Assembly (NCBI RefSeq): GCF_017545445.1
Contig: NZ_JAFWOM010000118.1
Location: 20,305-84,304 of the forward strand
Source of the DNA: Fibrobacter sp.
GTDB lineage: Bacteria > Fibrobacterota > Fibrobacteria > Fibrobacterales > Fibrobacteraceae
Direction of reading: 5' to 3'
Length of the DNA: 64,000 nucleotides
This document shows, piece by piece, positions 26,067 to 34,262 of this stretch; position 1 is the first letter of the stretch; each line of letters opens with the position of its first letter. The notes below the pieces were generated by a model. That model was not told the origin of the DNA, did no database searches, and saw nothing but the letters and a program-made list of their open reading frames with translations. The translations under genes and the position numbers were made by a program.

Positions 26067-27695
26067 ATGTCAAAATGTTCCTTTTTATCGCTTGTTTTTA
26101 TGGGTATCCTGGTCGCCTGTTTTTGCGGCTGCAAAGAACAATCCAAGGAACCATTGACTTCCGTTTTTCAGGCAAACTCGCCCCGATACACTATTGGCGT
26201 TGAAGATTTTTCCACTGTAGGGAAATCCGTAGCTAGGGTTCTTCCCAAAGCACAAATCAAGAAATATCCCGATCTAGTCGCAGCCTATTTTGCACTTCAA
26301 ATGGGCGATATCGACGCCATTGCCTACAACGAAAACATCCTTTCGCATACGTTTGACAGTACAAGCGGGCTTCAAGTTATACATGAAGATGCAGGAATCT
26401 CCGAAGAACTAGTCATCGGCATGAACCGTCATAGCCCGATTCCCAACCTCAAGGGCATTATCAATGCTATTATCGACAGTTTGAATGCTGCAGGAACATT
26501 ACTAGAACTCCATCAGCATTGGAGCGAAAAAAAGAACCCGCTCATCGAAGATAATGAGATTGAATCGGCGAACATATTGAGAATAGCCACATCTGCCGAC
26601 GTACCTCCATTTTCGTTTATAGAAAACAATAAAATTATCGGACTTGACATTGACTTGGTCAGACTTCTGAAAAAACGGCTGAACATTAAAACGGAAATCG
26701 TTCGGACAGAACGAGACAAGCTAATCGAGGCCCTCAAGAGCAACAAAGCCGATCTCATTATTTCGGCGTTTGGCAAAACAGACTGCATCGAAAACGATAT
26801 AGATTTTTCAAAACCTTACCACATCGGGAAAATAGCATTCGCCGTACGCCAGAACAACTCTAGTGCAAACCATAAAAAAAACATTTCCCAAACAAACAAA
26901 TTTGAACAACAAAAACAGCAAGACATATATTCATTGAACGATTTGTCCGGGAAATACATTGGCGTTCAAACAGGAACCACGCTTGACGAACAAGTGCATC
27001 AAATCATTAAACTTCCACGAGTTCAGTATTTTTCGAACATCGTCGAAATGACCAAATCTTTGGAACAAAGAAAAATTGACGCCGCAGCCATGGACTTGAC
27101 CGTAGCAGAAACAATTCTTATGCACCACTCCGATTTCAGCATTTTGGAAGAACGACTGAACAAGGACGAATTCGGCATCGCCATGAGAAAGAGAAGTCCG
27201 CTCAAACCCATCATTGATTCTTGTATCACTATTTTACAGATAAACGGCGAAATTCAAAAAATTAAGGAAAAATGGTTAAAAAGCAAAGTCGTCGTCAAAG
27301 CGATACCGCAGGATTGGGAAGCGACCGACACACTCATCGTTGGCACTGAAGCACTTTACGCACCCTACGAATTTTATCAAGGCGGTGAATTGGCGGGCAT
27401 TGACGTCGATATCATGCTTTCTATAGCCAAGATGCTGAACAAGCACATCAAATTCGCTGACATGAACTTCGATGTTCTGATTCCGTCCCTCGTGAACGAA
27501 AAGACCGACCTCTGCATTGCGGCAATGAGCATTACTGAAGAACGCAACAACTTGATTGATTTTTCCACGCCCTACGATAGAAACGAATCGGTCGTCGTTG
27601 TTCGAACTCCGAAAAGTCCAACACCTGGGAAAATCAAGGACACCATCAATTTTTTCTCTAAACTTTTCCAGAACATCCGCAATTGGTTTAATTGA
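26067..27695 (+). CDS. Lipoprotein with permuted solute-binding (SBP_bac_3) lobes
   Basis: A 542-residue lipoprotein; signal peptide MSKCSFLSLVFMGILVAC with lipobox LVAC (or FCGC four residues on). The body contains solute-binding family 3 lobes in unusual order. Residues about 40-155 are a C-lobe without its N-lobe (YTIGVEDFSTVGKSV, MGDIDAIAYNEN, LHQHWSEK). About 170-405 is a complete unit (RIATSADVPPFSF, then GVQTGTTLDEQ, IKEKWLKSK). About 422-517 is an N-lobe alone (IVGTEALYAPYEFYQGGE, DFSTPYDRNESVVVVR). The last N-lobe plus first C-lobe could make a second, circularly permuted unit. It probably binds amino acids or similar ligands at the outer surface or in the periplasm; no permease is adjacent, so sensing is possible. 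Start at 26067 places the signal peptide correctly. Confidence 0.7.
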   Translation: MSKCSFLSLVFMGILVACFCGCKEQSKEPLTSVFQANSPRYTIGVEDFSTVGKSVARVLPKAQIKKYPDLVAAYFALQMGDIDAIAYNENILSHTFDSTSGLQVIHEDAGISEELVIGMNRHSPIPNLKGIINAIIDSLNAAGTLLELHQHWSEKKNPLIEDNEIESANILRIATSADVPPFSFIENNKIIGLDIDLVRLLKKRLNIKTEIVRTERDKLIEALKSNKADLIISAFGKTDCIENDIDFSKPYHIGKIAFAVRQNNSSANHKKNISQTNKFEQQKQQDIYSLNDLSGKYIGVQTGTTLDEQVHQIIKLPRVQYFSNIVEMTKSLEQRKIDAAAMDLTVAETILMHHSDFSILEERLNKDEFGIAMRKRSPLKPIIDSCITILQINGEIQKIKEKWLKSKVVVKAIPQDWEATDTLIVGTEALYAPYEFYQGGELAGIDVDIMLSIAKMLNKHIKFADMNFDVLIPSLVNEKTDLCIAAMSITEERNNLIDFSTPYDRNESVVVVRTPKSPTPGKIKDTINFFSKLFQNIRNWFN

Positions 27696-27829
27696 GATTA
27701 GTGGTTGGTGGTTAGTGGTTAGTGGTTAGTAATTAGGGTTGTCATCCTGAGGCAAAGCCGAAGGATCTAGTTACAGTTCTAGTAAACAGAAGTCAGAGAT
27801 TAATGGCTAGAGGTTAGTTTTCCTAACAC
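27696..27829. repeat. Dispersed repeat block
   Basis: GGTTGGTGGTTAGTGGTTAG (27702-27721) and more, then GTCATCCTGAGGCAAAGCCG followed by AAGGATCTAGTT (27741-27772). Fills the space between two convergent genes. Confidence 0.7.
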
Positions 27830-28654
27830 CTAAATGTCCTTATGATGCCGCATGGCGCGGATATTTCGCGGCAACACTTCTTTATGCCACTTGATCCATT
27901 CATCGTAGTAGATGTAGCGTCTTTCACGCTGGCGGAACTCTCGACCATGAACGACTCGACGTCCGTCGTGAACTTCAACCGGAATCACGATATGCAGGCA
28001 TTCATGATAAACAACCCCGGCAACAGCATACAAAGGACAATTTGCTGCATCGTAGCCGCGACTAATGCTAATCAAGTGAAAATTTTCGCCCGTTACCGGA
28101 TCTTTGCGGATTGAATGGAAACTGAGGCCTCCTACGCGATTGCTCCACGTAATTCGGCAAGTGAGAGTCCCGCCAAAATACGTATCATTGATAGCCGCGA
28201 GCACATCCGTTAAGTTATGATGCACACCTCGAGGCCGGATCGGAGGCAAGCGCCCCTTGCTTGCGAGCGGAGTTTCACCTTTGTCTGTAAAAATTTGGTC
28301 AACGGTCTGCCAAAAACGGTTCACCAAGTCCTTTACTATAGCCTTGTTCTTTTGAGTTTTGCGACGGATCGCATGTTCAGCCCATTCCGCAGCAAGCTCT
28401 CGGGCGTTAGCAAATTCAGGAGCTTTCATGTACGCAGGCAACAGCACTTCCGGATGCCCGAACAAGACGCCCCCTTTGCAGCGGATGCTCTTTTTCATCA
28501 ATGGGCTGTACTTGAAATGAACAAGACCGTTGGCAGAACAATCCGGCGAGGGCATTTTAACTTCAGGAACATTCTCTTTCTGTATAAAACCGAACAAGTC
28601 CATCTGCCCATCGGGTGGTATCGGTTGAACCTCGTTTACATCAAACAGATTCAT
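27830..28654 (-). CDS. SprT/WLM-like putative zinc metalloprotease
   Basis: A 274-residue cytosolic protein. The C-terminal half has a zinc-protease pattern: VVYHECLHIVIPVEVH (HExxH) near residue 216 and a downstream His in RRVVHGREFRQRERRY, as in SprT-like or YgjP/WLM-like proteins. A preceding beta-strand region (TWSNRVGGLSFHSIRKD, HLISISRGYD) fits that fold. The N-terminal ~130 residues are variable, with Cys18-type residues not forming an obvious motif. Substrate unknown. Its start overlaps the upstream Cys-cluster gene by four bases (ATGA), so both belong to one operon. Confidence 0.6.
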   Translation of the reverse strand: MNLFDVNEVQPIPPDGQMDLFGFIQKENVPEVKMPSPDCSANGLVHFKYSPLMKKSIRCKGGVLFGHPEVLLPAYMKAPEFANARELAAEWAEHAIRRKTQKNKAIVKDLVNRFWQTVDQIFTDKGETPLASKGRLPPIRPRGVHHNLTDVLAAINDTYFGGTLTCRITWSNRVGGLSFHSIRKDPVTGENFHLISISRGYDAANCPLYAVAGVVYHECLHIVIPVEVHDGRRVVHGREFRQRERRYIYYDEWIKWHKEVLPRNIRAMRHHKDI

Positions 28655-29406
28655 TCCCCAAGCACTCCTTCATAGCCGTTCAAGGCCAACAGACCGCCAA
28701 AAAAGCTTTCAGGCAAATCAAGTGCGGAATAATGCTCCGAAATTCCATAAACCGCATCTTCAACAACATCTGGCATATAAACGATATAGCTATCGTTCAT
28801 TTCAGTCTGTAGCATCTCCGGAGTGCAGAATTTCGGATCAGTCTCGCTAAAGTACATGCGGCACGATACCGTCCGCAACGGATAGATTGTACAATCGCCT
28901 ACGGCATTCGAGAACGGGCACGAATGCCACCACGAGAAGTAATCGTGAAGAGCCCCGTCTTCGGCTTCATCCTCGGATAGTCCAACAGCTTTACGTGCTT
29001 CAAAAAATGATTCAAACTTGTCCGAACGCATCTGGCATGCTTCCATCAAGGACAAGAGGTCGTCCCTTTTGCGAAGTTCGCTATACATGGAAATCAGTTC
29101 GAACGGCTCGACAGACATCGGGTAATGGTGACAGCAATTTCCGCAGGCAGGTCTGCACTGGATGGGGTGCGGTTGTTGCACAAGCACCGCTTTTAAGTAC
29201 TGATCGTACGCCGCATGATAAGACTTCGTAAACGCGAGTATTTGGGGCAATTGTTCCCGCAGATTGTCCGATGCAATGGCAAAATCTCGACCTAAATCAG
29301 CTGCAATTCGGTCAAGACGATCCCTTTCGTTCCTGAGCAAAGAAGAAAGGCGCATCTCTGCTATGCGGTAAGATTTAGTCGGAAAATACTCTTTATACGC
29401 TTCCAT
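28651..29406 (-). CDS. YkgJ-type cysteine-cluster protein
   Basis: A 251-residue cytosolic protein with the zinc/iron-chelating CxxxCxxCC pattern: CRPACGNCCHHYPMSVEPFE near 85-104, and later CPFSNAVGDCTIYPLRTVSCRMYF near 164-187, which matches the second half of the YkgJ/PF03692 signature. The N-terminal helix-rich stretch (LRNERDRLDRIAADLGRDF) is extra. A metal cofactor is likely but the function is unknown. ATG 29406 is preferred to TTG 29415. It overlaps the metalloprotease-like gene by four bases. Confidence 0.7.
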   Translation of the reverse strand: MEAYKEYFPTKSYRIAEMRLSSLLRNERDRLDRIAADLGRDFAIASDNLREQLPQILAFTKSYHAAYDQYLKAVLVQQPHPIQCRPACGNCCHHYPMSVEPFELISMYSELRKRDDLLSLMEACQMRSDKFESFFEARKAVGLSEDEAEDGALHDYFSWWHSCPFSNAVGDCTIYPLRTVSCRMYFSETDPKFCTPEMLQTEMNDSYIVYMPDVVEDAVYGISEHYSALDLPESFFGGLLALNGYEGVLGE

Positions 29407-29461
29407 TGAGCGCAAATATATTTTTTTAACAGAAAAACGTAAAAAAAGACACCAAAAAAAG

Positions 29462-29516
29462 ATAAAATATGCATTTTAAAGGTAAAATATGCAATTTTAA
29501 AGGATAAAAGTGCACT
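29462..29516. repeat. Short tandem AT-rich repeats upstream of a lipoprotein gene
   Basis: ATAAAATATGCATTTTAAAG is followed at 22-bp spacing by GTAAAATATGCAATTTTAAAG (21 bases, first and last halves conserved) and by a weaker GATAAAAGTGCAC. The recurring AAAATATGCA lies just before the promoter at 29519-29547. It might be an operator array; otherwise simple tandem duplication. Confidence 0.45.
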
Positions 29517-29518
29517 AT

Positions 29519-29547
29519 TTGTAATAATGATATTATTTTTTTATACT
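29519..29547 (+). promoter_or_regulatory. Sigma-70-like promoter of the TPR-like lipoprotein gene
   Basis: TTGTAA (29519-29524), 17-base spacer, TATACT (29542-29547), 26 bases before the ATG at 29574. Good -10, moderate -35. Confidence 0.45.
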
Positions 29548-29573
29548 GAGTATTCGTTTTCAGGACTAGTAAA

Positions 29574-30986
29574 ATGAGTAAAAAAACATATCGCAAATGG
29601 ATGTGGTCTCTCGCAATGGCATTGTCCTTAAGCATTGCCGGTTGCAACCTGTTCCACCCGACAGACAGCCGCGACGCCGAAAGCGATGACCCAGACGCTC
29701 TCACGCTCGATGGTTATCTTGAAATTCAAAATTCGAATTTCGATTCTGCACGCCGCTTTTTCAACAGGGCTCTTGAAGCTGACTCGGGACATTCCGAAGC
29801 ATGGATCGGGCTTGCCAAATGCGTTCTGAGTACACGTGAAGGGCTGAATGCGTTTGAGCTCGTTTCCTACACCCAGACCAAAGAAGACGAAAACGGCAAA
29901 AACACGAACGAACTCCTCAGTATGTCAGACGAGAAAGCGGCAATCATTTCTGATGGAATCGATTCGGTCATGCATTACTTGGATATGTTCATTGTCCGAG
30001 ATACAACGGACAGAACAGACAAAAAAATCCGCTTTAACGACATCGCCGACAGCTACACCATTTTACAGCTTACCAAAGCCGCCCTCCGCATCCGATCCGT
30101 ACAGACCCAACTGGCTTCTGTTGTTTCTACGGACAATTCCGGCATGATGATGAACCTCACTACGTTGACCGATCTCGGTGATAGCCTCAAACCATTCCTA
30201 AAGGAATTGGCATCTGCAGCCGAAGCAATCAAGGCATCGCCGGAAGCCACATCAGAAATCATCAAGGCAGTACTGCCAGACTCCACACGTCAGTATATCA
30301 ATGAAGATGACTACGCTAATGTCACAGTCGGACTGGCAAACACGGTCATCCAGCTGAACGATAGAGCTCAAACAACTTCTAATGACCGCTATGACGTATT
30401 CTTCAAATTCGCAAACATCATGGACGATGATGGAGACGGATGTGTCGATGAAGAAATTCTCGATAACTACGATAATGACGGCGATGGAGAAATAGATGAA
30501 GACGTGCGTGACAACCGCGTTATCGTTCTTGTAAAGAATACCCCAGTGATTAAGGATGACGAAAACAAGAGCGTCAAATTCAACGAAAGCGATAACAAAA
30601 TATACGATCTTTCTAAATCGCAAGTGGATTCGCTCAATATCATCGAAAAATACGAAAACATCGATATAGACTTGAACGGCAAGTCCGGGAGCGAAGATCC
30701 CGATGAATGGCAATATGTCATTCGTGACCCTGATGATCGTGACAGCGAGGACAACCACCGGCTCAAGTTCGCTCAAGAAATCAAATTCAAATACGCCGTT
30801 GATTTTAAATACAACGGAAATGACCTCAATAAATTAATTGAAGCCAAGGAAAAAATCCGCAAAGATACCGATATCAACAACATCAAGTACAATCTGAAAA
30901 AACGCCAAGAAATGGTTGGCGGCTGCTGGAACAATTACACCGAAGAAGATTTCAAGCAATGGTTTCAATGGAGGAATGCAGAATGA
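29574..30986 (+). CDS. Lipoprotein with TPR-like region and Asp-rich calcium-type loops
   Basis: A 470-residue predicted lipoprotein; signal peptide ends SLSIAGC (Cys at about 24). Residues about 45-90 look like a tetratricopeptide repeat (GYLEIQNSNFDSARRFFNRA, EADSGHSEAWIGLAKC). A middle helical region follows, then two calcium-binding-type loops: DDDGDGCVDEEI and NDGDGEIDEDV near 283-305. The C-terminal Asp-rich domain is not recognised. Its TGA stop overlaps the next gene's ATG (ATGA), so it is co-translated with the outer-membrane protein and may work with it at the outer membrane. Confidence 0.65.
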   Translation: MSKKTYRKWMWSLAMALSLSIAGCNLFHPTDSRDAESDDPDALTLDGYLEIQNSNFDSARRFFNRALEADSGHSEAWIGLAKCVLSTREGLNAFELVSYTQTKEDENGKNTNELLSMSDEKAAIISDGIDSVMHYLDMFIVRDTTDRTDKKIRFNDIADSYTILQLTKAALRIRSVQTQLASVVSTDNSGMMMNLTTLTDLGDSLKPFLKELASAAEAIKASPEATSEIIKAVLPDSTRQYINEDDYANVTVGLANTVIQLNDRAQTTSNDRYDVFFKFANIMDDDGDGCVDEEILDNYDNDGDGEIDEDVRDNRVIVLVKNTPVIKDDENKSVKFNESDNKIYDLSKSQVDSLNIIEKYENIDIDLNGKSGSEDPDEWQYVIRDPDDRDSEDNHRLKFAQEIKFKYAVDFKYNGNDLNKLIEAKEKIRKDTDINNIKYNLKKRQEMVGGCWNNYTEEDFKQWFQWRNAE

Positions 30987-32236
30987 ATAAATTAACTCTA
31001 CTCACAGTTCTTGCATTATCCGTAGGCTTTGTTTTTGCAAAATCCCCACGCCACGTTTCGCTCCGTGCGGAATCCATGGGTGGTGCACATGTCGCCGTCG
31101 TCGATGACAAAGAAGCTTTACATTTCAACTACGCCGGTTTAAGCCAAATCAACAGGCTCGGTAATTACGATTACCGCCCAGAACAGGGCTACTATCCTCG
31201 AAACTGGATAGGCGATATGCGCCTTACGATTGGTGGAGCCGGAGAATTCAGCAAATTTCTTTCGGCATACAGCGACGTGAACGACGTGCAGGACATGTTC
31301 AAGAAAGCGCAAGAAGATGCAGATATCGCACAAACTAGCAGAACAAGCGCTATACTTGATTCACTTGTCAAGAATCCTAAATACATCAAGATTCTCAATT
31401 CGCATGACCACAAGACTTTGGAGATGAGATTGAAAATCGATGCAGAAATGGCGTTCCACAATTTTGGAGCAGCGTTCTGGATGAACGGAAGTGTAGCCCC
31501 TTATATAGATGGAGGCTTGATCCTCCCCTATTTCGTTGTCGATACGTTCTACATTGATGCAATGGCTCAAATCGGTGGCGCATACGAAATCATGCAAAAC
31601 AAGCTCTCCGTAGGCCTTGGTGCAAAAATCGTAAAGCGTCACAAAACCGAAATGATTACGCTTGGTATTGCAAATTACAAGACGATTGTCGATTCTTTGG
31701 AACAGCAAGTCGATAACGCAACGGACGATTTCTTTGATTCCAAGACATTCTCATTCGGCTTGGATTTGGGCGTTCTTTACCAGTACAACCGCGAAATTCG
31801 TTTCGGCGCATCGCTTCGGGATATTTACTTCAAATCACTTGCAGGCGAAACACTTATTCCGAACTTTACAATTGGTGCAAACTATAGTCCGAAATTCATG
31901 AACAGCAACACGGGATTTGGGCGCAAATTCAACGTAGCTGTAGATTTTGCGGACATGTTCAATGCGGATAGGAACTACAAGTTCATGAGCCATCTCAACT
32001 TTGGTTTCGAAATTGAACAGACGCTTTTTGCTATTCCTGGACTCAACAACGAAATCCGCTTTATTTCACTACGACTTGCAGGTGGTTTCAGAGGCGGCTA
32101 CCCCTCCGCAGGTATCGGCGTTGAAGTGCTTCGTTTCTTCTCGTTCGAAGCTGCTACGTGGGGTGAAGAACGCGGCTACTACACCGGCCAAGACGAGAAC
32201 AGAATCTACATGGTGCAAGCCAGCATAGGATTCTAG
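30983..32236 (+). CDS. Outer-membrane beta-barrel protein, PorV/UPF0164-like
   Basis: A 417-residue protein; signal peptide MNKLTLLTVLALSVGFVFAK. The mature start (SPRHVSLRAESMGGAHVAVVDDKEA, HFNYAGLSQI) matches the RAxxMGGA...NPAGL start of PorV/FadL-like and UPF0164 barrels. Amphipathic strands continue to IYMVQASIGF, with a terminal Phe. GGAGG lies about ten bases before the ATG at 30983; the longer 30959 version is rejected because it lacks a signal-peptide start. It overlaps the lipoprotein gene by four bases. Possible role: surface-protein export or attachment with its lipoprotein partner; inferred from context only. Confidence 0.68.
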   Translation: MNKLTLLTVLALSVGFVFAKSPRHVSLRAESMGGAHVAVVDDKEALHFNYAGLSQINRLGNYDYRPEQGYYPRNWIGDMRLTIGGAGEFSKFLSAYSDVNDVQDMFKKAQEDADIAQTSRTSAILDSLVKNPKYIKILNSHDHKTLEMRLKIDAEMAFHNFGAAFWMNGSVAPYIDGGLILPYFVVDTFYIDAMAQIGGAYEIMQNKLSVGLGAKIVKRHKTEMITLGIANYKTIVDSLEQQVDNATDDFFDSKTFSFGLDLGVLYQYNREIRFGASLRDIYFKSLAGETLIPNFTIGANYSPKFMNSNTGFGRKFNVAVDFADMFNADRNYKFMSHLNFGFEIEQTLFAIPGLNNEIRFISLRLAGGFRGGYPSAGIGVEVLRFFSFEAATWGEERGYYTGQDENRIYMVQASIGF

Positions 32237-32607
32237 TGGTCGCGGCAAAGCCGCAGTAGGCAGTAGGACAAATGCGTAAGCCGAGCGTCGCGGCCAAGCT
32301 TGCTTGGACATGACCGAGGCTAGCATTTAACGCCTTTGGCGTTCGTGGCTGCGGTTATGCCATATCTGAATACAAATATTCAGCTGCGTCATAACCTTGC
32401 ACACTTTTGGCACATGAACGAAGTGAAAGTGCAAGTAGGAAGGAAGTCCGTCATCCTGAGGGGTTTCCCCGAAGGATCCAATTACGGTTCTAAAGATTAG
32501 AGGCTAGAGGATAATAATAGAAGCTGTTTCAGCGAGGTGTAATGCCCTCAAGACACTCATCCTGGAGGGAGCGAAAGCGACTGACGGGATCCAGTAATTT
32601 TTTAAAA
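32237..32607. repeat. Intergenic series of short palindromes and dispersed repeats
   Basis: About 370 bases without a gene. From 32241 small hairpins follow each other: GCGGCAAAGCCGC, CCAAGCTTGCTTGG, AACGCCTTTGGCGTT, TGAATACAAATATTCA and CACTTTTGGCACATGAACGA with GTGAAAGTG. Then GTCATCCTGAGGGG...GAAGGATCCAATT (32451-32484) and TCATCCTGGAGGGAGCG...GGGATCCAGT (32558-32596). The string of six stem-loops is denser than elsewhere and may be transcribed. Confidence 0.6.
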
Positions 32608-32627
32608 GTCCCGACTTCTGTCGGGAC
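32608..32627. terminator. Bidirectional terminator between outer-membrane gene and GH5 gene
   Basis: GTCCCGAC-TTCT-GTCGGGAC is a perfect 8-bp GC stem with T-rich sequence on the right (ATTTTACTTTTT) and, on the minus strand, TTTTAAAAAA. It fits termination of both convergent transcripts; 27 bases past the GH5 stop. Confidence 0.75.
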
Positions 32628-32654
32628 ATTTTACTTTTTCTTATAACATAAAAC

Positions 32655-34079
32655 CTATTTTTTCACTTTCACAACATGCGCTTGCGGGTTCTGCTTGCCA
32701 AGCAAATCGTACGTGCGAGAGGTACGCAAGTTGCGGGACTGCGCCGGGCGATCGTGCTTGAAAATGGAAATCGTACCATCGTCGGTCTTGAAATTGTCAA
32801 CATGCGTAATGCCGTTGTTCACGTAATCGTCAAGGCCGTACGCATGACGCATGATGTTCAGGACGTCCTTGTCAAACACGGAACCGTCAGGTTCTGTCTG
32901 GCGACGGATAATAGTCATGTTGTTTTCGCCTTCGTGACCCGTATCCCAAGCGATAGGCACCACCTTGTTTTGTTTTGCAAGTTTCATCACGGCATCGTAA
33001 TAAGCGAGGCGGCCCTTGCGGTGTTTCGCATAATTGTCGCCGGTCAACACCCCCACGCGGTCATTCGCACCGAACTCGCCGATAATCACAGGCACACCCT
33101 TATCGACAAAGTTCGTTTTCATCTTGCCGAACTGGTCCTGAATCTGGGAACTCGTGCACTTGTCGCCCATGGCACCTGCCCAAGCGTTGTAGCCGCAGTT
33201 ATGCACGATATCCGCACCTGTCGCAAGGTCGTCGCCCCAGTAGTACTGCGGGTAAACCTGCGCTCCCCAATCGACCACATCGTTCAAGAGTGTGTATGTA
33301 TAAGGGTCATAGAAATGTACTTCGACCATCAAGCGATTCGCAATTACGTCCTTCGGGAGCTTGCTTACCGGCATCACTTCGGAGCTGCGGTCAATGCTTG
33401 TCGATGGCCCCTGAATCACGAGCGTACGGCTTGCGTTATTGCCACCCGTCGCACGCACGGCATCCACGAACGTCTGGTGATACGTCATCAGGATTTCAGT
33501 TTCGTGCTTGTAATTTGCGTCAGTTGTGGCAGGCTCGTTAGCGCTTGCGAAAAGCAAATTTTCATTATAGTCCTTAAAATGCGTCGCGATTTGCGTCCAG
33601 AAATCCTTCTGGCGGGCGTTCACCTTGTCCTTTTCCTGGTCGTTCAGGTTGCCTTCGAGCCAACCGTTATCCCAATGGATGTTCAGAATCGTTACAAGCC
33701 CTGCACGCATGCAGTAATCCACGACCGTCTGCACCGAATCCATCCAGCTTGAAGCAATCTCGTTCGGGCCACCGCCCGGAACAATATCCGCCCTGCTAGA
33801 ATCACGCGACAAAGCGTTTGAATGGCTGTACCACGCGCACGGAATGCGGATCGTGCTAAAGCCCGCCGCCTTGACCGAATCAATGTACGCTTCGGTCGGG
33901 AACTTGTTGCCCCACCACGTCGGATTCTGGGGAACTTCCATCGTGTTCCCGATATTTATGCCAAAGCCCATCTTGGCAAACATTTCGTTCGCCGTCGGCA
34001 AATCTGCCGCGAAGGAATTTGACGCCAATGCAAAAGAGAACGCGCTGCAAAGAGCAGCAACGCGAATGTGCTGTTTCAT
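32655..34079 (-). CDS. Secreted GH5 family endoglucanase
   Basis: A 474-residue secreted cellulase-type enzyme. Signal peptide (1-25) ends SFAAD. The (beta/alpha)8 domain shows the GH5 landmarks: FGINIGNTMEVP, STIRIPCAWYSH, ILNIHWDNGWLEG, acid/base Glu in LFASANEPA (E182), HFYDPYTYT and nucleophile Glu in PVIIGEFGA (E335). After about 400 comes a short C-terminal region with a basic end (SRTYDLLGKQNPQ, VVKVKK), like other Fibrobacter secreted enzymes. It should cut internal beta-1,4 bonds of cellulose or related glucans. AAAGGA lies six bases before the ATG at 34079, so the longer frame is rejected. The motif set is like GH5 subfamily 4, but subfamily assignment needs alignment. Confidence 0.9.
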   Translation of the reverse strand: MKQHIRVAALCSAFSFALASNSFAADLPTANEMFAKMGFGINIGNTMEVPQNPTWWGNKFPTEAYIDSVKAAGFSTIRIPCAWYSHSNALSRDSSRADIVPGGGPNEIASSWMDSVQTVVDYCMRAGLVTILNIHWDNGWLEGNLNDQEKDKVNARQKDFWTQIATHFKDYNENLLFASANEPATTDANYKHETEILMTYHQTFVDAVRATGGNNASRTLVIQGPSTSIDRSSEVMPVSKLPKDVIANRLMVEVHFYDPYTYTLLNDVVDWGAQVYPQYYWGDDLATGADIVHNCGYNAWAGAMGDKCTSSQIQDQFGKMKTNFVDKGVPVIIGEFGANDRVGVLTGDNYAKHRKGRLAYYDAVMKLAKQNKVVPIAWDTGHEGENNMTIIRRQTEPDGSVFDKDVLNIMRHAYGLDDYVNNGITHVDNFKTDDGTISIFKHDRPAQSRNLRTSRTYDLLGKQNPQAHVVKVKK

Positions 34080-34262
34080 AGTTAATCCTTTGGTTCTAAG
34101 CCATTCGCGTTTATTCCCCAAACAACGAAAGCCCATAACACCGAATTTAAATATATATCAATACACGGCAATCGCAAAAATCACGCCAATAAAAACGTTG
34201 ACGAATTGTCAAACGAAGTATGGGCTATGGGGTCGCAACCTTCGGTTGCTTTGGGGCTTGAG

